Translations under genes and position numbers: made by a program
Part shown: in pieces, positions 59,170 through 64,000 of the stretch
Numbering within the stretch: position 1 is the stretch's first letter
Layout of the letters: the number at the start of each line of letters is the position of its first letter
NCBI RefSeq assembly: GCF_900096965.1
Contig: NZ_FMYM01000001.1
Coordinates: 62,001-126,000, forward strand
Direction: 5' to 3'
DNA from: Shouchella lonarensis
GTDB taxonomy: Bacteria; Bacillota; Bacilli; Bacillales; Bacillaceae_D
DNA length: 64,000 bases
The notes under the pieces: model-generated
The model's input: the letters and a program-made list of their open reading frames with translations, nothing else
Told to the model about the DNA's origin: nothing
Databases searched by the model: none

Positions 59170-60498
59170 ATGAAAAAAGCAGCACTGAGTATTTTATTAG
59201 CGGCGACAGTGCTTGGCGCTTGTGCATCAGAGTCGAGCAAAGAAGTGAAGACAGAACAGAAAAAAGGTGGGGAAAGTGCACCAGATGGAAAAGTGGAAGT
59301 TGATTTTTGGCACTCAATGAACGGTGAACTTGAAAAAGCACTTGTGAAGTTGACGGAGCAATTTAATGAAAGTCAAGACGATGTTCATGTGAAGTTAATG
59401 TACCAAGGGGAATATGAGGATGCGTTAACAAAGCTGAACACAGCGGCAGGGACGGCAGAAGCCCCTGCATTAATGCAGACGTATGAAATTGGCACAAAGT
59501 ACATGATTGATTCTGGTCACTTCCAACCAATTCAAGATTTGATTGACAAAGAAGAATATGATACGTCAAATTGGGAAGAAGCCATTACCAAGTATTACAG
59601 CTTAGATGGGGTTCAATATTCGATGCCGTTTAACTCATCGACGCCTGTGTTGATTTATAATAAAGATGCGTTTAAAGAGGCGGGGCTTGATCCAGAGAAA
59701 GCGCCTGAGACGTATAGCGAGCTAAAAGAAGCTGCTGCCGCTTTAGCGGATAAAGAGTATGGTGGTTTTTCGATAGTAAATTACGGTTGGTTTATTGAGC
59801 AAATGATTGCTGTGCAAGGTGGGCTCTTTATCAATGAAGACAATGGACGCGCAGGTGCAGCAACAGAAGCTGTTTTTAATGGGGACGAAGGTTTACGTGT
59901 GTTTCAATTGATGTCGGAAATGATTCAAGATGAAACCATGGTGAATGTCGGTGATGATTGGGATAGTATGCGTGCAGTTTTCCAAGCGGGGAAAACGGCA
60001 ATGATTCTAGACTCTTCTGCCGGCGTACGTGGATTAACAGACCAGGCAACGTTTGATGTTGGTGTCGCATATTTACCAGTGCCAGATGATGTTGAACGCC
60101 AAGGTGTCATCATTGGTGGGGCATCACTTTGGATGTCAGAAGGGTTAGAAGAGGATGTCCAAACAGGTGCATGGGAGTTTATGAAATATGTCTCCTCTCC
60201 TGAAGCACAAGCGCAGTGGCATGTGGATACAGGTTATTTTGCAATTGATCCTCGTGCATACGACGAAGAAATTGTAAAAGAAGAGTGGGAAAAATATCCT
60301 GGTCTCAAAGTGACGGTTGATCAATTGAGTGAAACGAAACCATCTCCAGCGACACAGGGAGCGATTATGCCTGTTTTCCCAGAAACACGTGAGCACGTAG
60401 TTCGGGCGATGCAGAGCTTGTATCAAGGAACTGATCCACAAGAAGCCTTGGATCAAGCAGCTGAAGCGACGAACCAAGCATTACAACGCGGACAATAA
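59170..60498 (+). CDS. ugpB: Glycerol-3-phosphate-type binding lipoprotein UgpB
   Basis: 442 residues. A lipoprotein signal ends at LGAC. The mature start, VDFWHSMNGELEKALVKL, and the later APALMQTYEIGTKYMI and MPFNSSTPVLIYNKDAFKEA blocks closely follow E. coli UgpB (PFNSSTPVLYYNKDAF). It captures sn-glycerol-3-phosphate or glycerophosphodiesters; the exact ligand is inferred. ATG 59170 has GGGGGAG about 10 bases upstream. Last gene of ugpCAEB, with a terminator after it. Confidence 0.9.
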   Translation: MKKAALSILLAATVLGACASESSKEVKTEQKKGGESAPDGKVEVDFWHSMNGELEKALVKLTEQFNESQDDVHVKLMYQGEYEDALTKLNTAAGTAEAPALMQTYEIGTKYMIDSGHFQPIQDLIDKEEYDTSNWEEAITKYYSLDGVQYSMPFNSSTPVLIYNKDAFKEAGLDPEKAPETYSELKEAAAALADKEYGGFSIVNYGWFIEQMIAVQGGLFINEDNGRAGAATEAVFNGDEGLRVFQLMSEMIQDETMVNVGDDWDSMRAVFQAGKTAMILDSSAGVRGLTDQATFDVGVAYLPVPDDVERQGVIIGGASLWMSEGLEEDVQTGAWEFMKYVSSPEAQAQWHVDTGYFAIDPRAYDEEIVKEEWEKYPGLKVTVDQLSETKPSPATQGAIMPVFPETREHVVRAMQSLYQGTDPQEALDQAAEATNQALQRGQ

Positions 60499-60510
60499 TT
60501 GGATATGGAT

Positions 60511-60538
60511 GAAAAAGAGCGCGTTACGCGCTCTTTTT
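60511..60538 (+). terminator. ugp operon terminator
   Basis: AAAAAGAGCGCG and CGCGCTCTTTTT form a 12-bp perfect stem. Confidence 0.93.
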
Positions 60539-60720
60539 GGTGATTGCAAGTATAACCATTAGGGGGTGATGAGTGTCGAGAAATTATATTTTAATGGCGA
60601 GACGCTTAGAAACTGCATGATGAATTTGTCATACAGCACATTCATTTTTCTCTATAATATGGTACGATAACAGAAACAAGTGTAGGATGTTTTTAAATTA
60701 GGAAGGGTAGGATCAATGAA

Positions 60721-61032
60721 ATGGAAGAAAACGTATGTGTGGTGACACGGAAGAAAGGCTCTCCGTTGTTGCGGATTGCGCGCCTTTTGTTTGTGCTTAT
60801 CGGGATAACAGGAATTTTTGGCGGTATTTCTCTTGCAGCGCTTCAAAATAATGTATTCATGGCGGTTTTAGTACTAGGTGTGTCGATTGTTTGTATCGGT
60901 TTAGCGTTTGTTCGTCTTGCGCAAGTCACGTGTCCCAAATGTCAGTCTACAGCAACAGTACATACATTCACAGCTGACTTTGAATGCCGTGCATGCTTGA
61001 CACCGACTGTGATTAAATGGGAAAAAGAATAA
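60721..61032 (+). CDS. Small membrane protein with C-terminal zinc ribbon
   Basis: 103 residues: two hydrophobic helices (LLFVLIGITGIFGGISLAAL; VLVLGVSIVCIGLAFVRL) and a C-terminal CPKCQS...CRAC pair of CxxC knuckles, a minimal zinc ribbon. No family is recognised. GGAAGGGTAGGAT lies before ATG 60721. TATAAT at 60653-60658 is a plausible -10. It ends at a strong terminator shared with the convergent nucleotidase. Confidence 0.65.
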   Translation: MEENVCVVTRKKGSPLLRIARLLFVLIGITGIFGGISLAALQNNVFMAVLVLGVSIVCIGLAFVRLAQVTCPKCQSTATVHTFTADFECRACLTPTVIKWEKE

Positions 61033-61035
61033 CAA

Positions 61036-61078
61036 GAGCCGGCGATGAGCGAAAGTTGCTCATCGCCGGCTTTTTTTT
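61036..61078. terminator. Strong convergent terminator
   Basis: AGCCGGCGATGAGC and GCTCATCGCCGGCT form a 14-bp perfect stem with T8 on the plus strand. It sits 7 bases from the ancestral end of the nucleotidase gene. Confidence 0.92.
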
Positions 61079-61084
61079 GTCTGA

Positions 61085-61251
61085 TTACTCAGAGACGATG
61101 GTAATCTGCTTTAACATGTCCTGGAATTGTCCAAGCACACCCATTACTCGAACCGTATCTCCGTTTTCATATGGGAAATAGGCAAACGTTGTACCTGAGC
61201 GGCTACCTAGGTGCACCCCGTTTTAGACGGCTGGAACACCAGCAATATTTA
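61085..61251 (-). pseudogene. Detached 3' coding remnant of the nucleotidase gene
   Basis: Beyond the present stop (61249-61251) a coherent frame continues on the minus strand: ALNIAGVPAV, a TAA at 61223-61225, then NGVHLGSRSGTTFAYFPYEN, GDTVRVMGVLGQFQDML and KQITIVSE ending at TAA 61085-61087. Joining it to the main frame needs one base (at the AAA of GCAAAGCAC) and reversal of one nonsense codon. The terminator directly after 61085 fits this as the original gene end. Confidence 0.65.
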
Positions 61252-63729
61252 GTGCTTTGCTGGAGCTGGTGTTTCTGGTGCGTCAAGGAAAGCATAGTCA
61301 CTCGAATTGCGCATGCCTGGAGTTGAAAAATACGTCTCTAGTGAACCAGTAATCCGCACATATTTTCCAAAGTGTTCAGGATGGCTAGCAAGGTTTAACC
61401 CCGTCCGTACAGGTGTACCATTCACGAGTTGTACTGGTAACATTTTTGCCCGATCCGTCTCAGCTGGATCGTCAGCGAGTAGTAAGTTTGAAGGTGCATG
61501 TGTGCCTTCGCCAATGACAGGTTGGCTATTCACAATGGAACCCACAATATAGCCTTTCACTGGCTTTACACCTGACTGTTGTTGAATCGCCTCAGCAACT
61601 GTCAATGTACCGCTTGGATCAGAAGGAGAACCATCTTCTCCTTCAATGGTGATGCGGCTGCCTTCTGTTGTATTCATTGGACCTTCAGATTCGGTGACAA
61701 AATCCACGACTGCCTGCCAAACAGGTCCAAGGTTATCGTTTACAAGTGTGCCAACTTGGTAGAAAGAAGCACCATGCATGTAGTCGTTGTAAGCAACAGT
61801 GTAAGTTGTGTCCATGTCTAGCGGTGTGCCATCTGCAAGAAAAATCTTAACATCGCTAAACTTGTTATCACCTGGCACAAGTGTGTACGTGAGACCCGAT
61901 ACTTGCAAGTCAACACCGTTGTGGTGGCGAGACTGTGACAAGATCATTTCTTTTAGTTCGGATCCCGTCGCTTCTACAACAACAACCTTATTACCAAAGC
62001 GATCAAGTGCTTCAATTTGTTGGTCAGTGATCGGTCCTGGCGGAATTTCTCCAGTGATTGAAGAACCATTTAGAAGTGCAATATCACTATTGACTTTGGC
62101 GCGCATTGCATCTGTATATAAGTTGCCGATGCCGACGTCGTGCTTATTTTTGTTAGCCGAATACAGTCCGGTTTCAGTGGACCCAATGATTTCACCTGGC
62201 AATGGACCTGATGGATCAACACTAATCTTAATCCGTCCTTCGCTCGTATAATCAAGGGCTTTTCCTTCGGCTGTTAACTTTAATCCATATTCTTTCATGG
62301 CTGTTGTCATTAGACCGACATTTCTTTCTAAAACGGTTCCTACAAAATTGTAGCCAGAGCCGCCAGTACCGATATAATCTGCCACTGCGACGTTGTATGT
62401 TTGCTCAAGGTCAACAGGTTCACCATTGAGCGTCATGTTGACATCAAGGAAGTTTCCAGTCATGCCAGTGACGATTTCATAATGTAACCCTGACGTTTGT
62501 AAGTCAATTTGGTTGCGACCATTGCGCGTATAAGAAAATTCAAGCACGTCTTTTAACGCTTGCCCCGTCATTTCGATGGACATGATTTGATTAGCAAATG
62601 GCTCAACTTTGTAAATGTCACGCATCGTTACAGGACCGCTTGCGATGCCATCACGAAGTCCCCCATTATTTGTTAACGCGATGTCTGCGCCTGCCAAATC
62701 TTTCATGGCGTCTGTCCAGAAGTTTCCGAGTGGGGCGTCACGATGTGTGCGTCCATCGCGTGGTAATCCTGTATGGGAGTGGCCAACGACTTCACCAAGG
62801 ATGTCTTCCATCTCATCAGTGTAATGGTCAATGACAGCTTGTACTTCTGTATCAACTTCTATAAATGATGAAACAGGTACCAATTGTCCATCGACCGCGG
62901 TCACTTTATCTGTGTCCGCATTGTAGGTGAGAGAAAGCTTACCAAGTTGTTGTAAGCTAGAACCAGCTTGCGTGATGGGTGTGCCGTTAATGACAACAGG
63001 CTTTTGCAATGGTGTATGTGAATGCCCACCGATAATTACGTCAAAATAATCGACTTCTTCAGCAAGTTTACGATCATTAGGATGACCAATATGAGTTAAA
63101 GCAACAATGACATCAGCATTGGCTTCAAGCTCTTCTTGATAAGCGAGTGCCGTAGCGACATAGTCTTCTTCTAATGTCATTCCCTCAACATTATCAGGAG
63201 CTGTTGATGGTGGGGCTTCTGTTAGACCGAGGACGCCAACGGAGAGACCGTTTACATCTAAGATCACATAAGGATCGGGATTAGGAACGCCTGTATCTCC
63301 TGTATCAATATTGGCGCCGAGCCATGGGAATGAAGAGGCTTCCATATTTTCTTGCAAATAGGTTGGACCATAGTCAAACTCATGATTACCAATTGCAACA
63401 GCGTCAAGCCCAACAAGATTGAAGATATCAATCATCGGCTTTCCATGATTTAAATCAACAACTGGATCGCCGCTCACGAAGTCCCCTGCATCTAAGTATA
63501 AAAAGTGATCTGAGGCAGCACGTTCAGACTTGATGTAAGCGGATACTTTTCCGAAATCAGTTAACGCGGAATGAATGTCATTCGTATGGATAATATCGAG
63601 GGTAACGTCTCCTTCTAGAGATGGTGGTTGTTCTGGTGTTGGATCAACGGGTGGTGTTGGCTTAGGTACAGTAATAATAATCCAGCCAAGAAACACCACA
63701 AAAATTTTCTTAAGAATCATAGCTAACAT
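61249..63729 (-). CDS. Secreted bifunctional-type 5'-nucleotidase/2',3'-cyclic phosphodiesterase with duplicated C-terminal domain
   Basis: 826 residues. An N-terminal signal helix (MILKKIFVVFLGWIIITV) and Pro-rich linker lead to a calcineurin-like metallophosphatase domain (IIHTNDIHS, LDAGDFVSGDP, AIGNHEFDYG, GGHSHT). Two 5'-nucleotidase C-terminal domains follow (NNGGLRDGI and NGSSITGEIP starts; each with a VDLQVSGL-like block), then a DUF6359/OB-like domain (TVAEAIQQQSGV to SLETYFSTPG). It would release phosphate from nucleotides outside the cell. ATG 63729 follows AAAGGGGGAA. PhoP-like repeats lie upstream. The 3' end is degenerate. Confidence 0.88.
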   Translation of the reverse strand: MLAMILKKIFVVFLGWIIITVPKPTPPVDPTPEQPPSLEGDVTLDIIHTNDIHSALTDFGKVSAYIKSERAASDHFLYLDAGDFVSGDPVVDLNHGKPMIDIFNLVGLDAVAIGNHEFDYGPTYLQENMEASSFPWLGANIDTGDTGVPNPDPYVILDVNGLSVGVLGLTEAPPSTAPDNVEGMTLEEDYVATALAYQEELEANADVIVALTHIGHPNDRKLAEEVDYFDVIIGGHSHTPLQKPVVINGTPITQAGSSLQQLGKLSLTYNADTDKVTAVDGQLVPVSSFIEVDTEVQAVIDHYTDEMEDILGEVVGHSHTGLPRDGRTHRDAPLGNFWTDAMKDLAGADIALTNNGGLRDGIASGPVTMRDIYKVEPFANQIMSIEMTGQALKDVLEFSYTRNGRNQIDLQTSGLHYEIVTGMTGNFLDVNMTLNGEPVDLEQTYNVAVADYIGTGGSGYNFVGTVLERNVGLMTTAMKEYGLKLTAEGKALDYTSEGRIKISVDPSGPLPGEIIGSTETGLYSANKNKHDVGIGNLYTDAMRAKVNSDIALLNGSSITGEIPPGPITDQQIEALDRFGNKVVVVEATGSELKEMILSQSRHHNGVDLQVSGLTYTLVPGDNKFSDVKIFLADGTPLDMDTTYTVAYNDYMHGASFYQVGTLVNDNLGPVWQAVVDFVTESEGPMNTTEGSRITIEGEDGSPSDPSGTLTVAEAIQQQSGVKPVKGYIVGSIVNSQPVIGEGTHAPSNLLLADDPAETDRAKMLPVQLVNGTPVRTGLNLASHPEHFGKYVRITGSLETYFSTPGMRNSSDYAFLDAPETPAPAKH

Positions 63730-63825
63730 CGTTGTTATGTTCCCCCTTTAGGTGATTGGTTTGTAGGTCTATGCCAGGACCCTTGTATAGAATAGCAGAA
63801 AAATAGATCTGTGTGTGAGGTATTA

Positions 63826-63904
63826 TGTGAAATCATGTAAAGATTTCATGAAATTTAGAACGGAAACAGACGGTTTTCTGAAATCTATGTAAAAGATCTG
63901 TAAA
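63826..63904 (-). promoter_or_regulatory. PhoP boxes upstream of the nucleotidase gene
   Basis: On the minus strand TTTACA (63904-63899), TTTACA (63893-63888) and TTCAGA (63882-63877) recur every 11 bp. A second cluster, TTCATG (63852-63847), TTTACA (63841-63836) and TTCACA (63831-63826), recurs at 11 and 10 bp. TATTCT (63794-63789) is a possible -10 downstream. This is the Bacillus PhoP pattern. Confidence 0.65.
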
Positions 63905-63917
63905 CAAATATACATAG

Positions 63918-63946
63918 AAAGAGAAAAGACCGGCTTAAGCCCGTCT
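63918..63946 (-). terminator. Probable terminator of a gene entering from the right
   Basis: On the minus strand AGAC-GGGCTTAAGCC-GTCT forms a stem with one mismatch, followed by TTTTCTCTTT. The last 50 bases to the window edge show a minus-strand frame that could be the end of another gene but is too short to identify. Confidence 0.45.
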
Positions 63947-64000
63947 AACAAAGTAAATGATTCTATGCCTTGAGAAGTGTTTTAGGTGTGTTTTTTCACG

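Noticed and set aside
60565-60670. Tiny ORFs (15 and 33 codons) after the ugp terminator
   Set aside because: One has a good ribosome site, but no domain, terminator or conservation evidence.
1-64000. CRISPR arrays, rRNA genes and intact insertion sequences
   Set aside because: No regularly spaced repeats, rRNA sequence or transposase was seen anywhere in the window.

Overview
The window reads as chromosome of an endospore-forming, halotolerant or alkaliphilic member of the Bacillaceae. Support comes from spore genes (lytH, spoIIB, spoIVFA/FB, a small acid-soluble spore protein, ytfJ/gerW), a T-box in front of valS, the mre-min cluster, the rplU-prp-rpmA cluster with a cleavable L27 leader, and two compatible-solute pathways (ectABC, and gbsAB/gbsR with a betaine-binding lipoprotein). 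No species is claimed.

Layout. 1-5.1 kb: the 3' end of dihydrofolate reductase, a lysine-riboswitch-controlled NhaC-type transporter, a YhhN membrane protein, lytH and lipA. 5.3-7.7 kb: ectoine operon ectABC. 7.8-32.4 kb: the conserved valS-folC-comC-spoIIB-radC-mreBCD-minCD-spoIVFAB-rng-rplU-prp-rpmA run. It is interrupted by a small-ORF zone containing a probable type I toxin (13.3-14.4 kb), an S9 peptidase, and a bioY-luxR-aldo/keto reductase block. 32.5-39.9 kb: two tandem DUF418 membrane proteins, then gbsB-gbsA-gbsR and an orphan betaine-binding lipoprotein. 39.9-45.6 kb: nifZ-thiI, ssp, sppA-yteJ, ytfI, ytfJ. 45.67 kb: tRNA-Leu(CAA).

45.73-54.50 kb is an integrated island. An 18-bp direct repeat of the tRNA 3' end flanks it, and a broken tyrosine integrase lies next to the tRNA. 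The cargo is a BcgI-like Type IIB restriction-modification pair (fused nuclease-methylase plus specificity subunit) behind a promoter framed by an inverted repeat, a GIY-YIG/DUF4357 protein, a DUF4238 protein, small membrane proteins, and remnants of a second integrase and an amidase. Beyond it lies a LasA/beta-lytic-type M23 lysin.

56-64 kb looks like a phosphate-scavenging block: a ugpCAEB glycerol-3-phosphate-type ABC transporter and a large secreted 5'-nucleotidase. Both are preceded by 11-bp-spaced TT(A/T/C)A(C/T)A hexamers typical of PhoP boxes. The nucleotidase gene has a decayed 3' end.

The less ordinary items are the tRNA-borne BcgI-like island, the type I toxin locus with long-range mRNA pairing, the hairpin that separates the mreB Shine-Dalgarno from its start codon, the tandem palindromes in the promoter of a DUF418 gene, and the predicted Pho-regulon pair. 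All functional statements come from reading motifs, without database searches.
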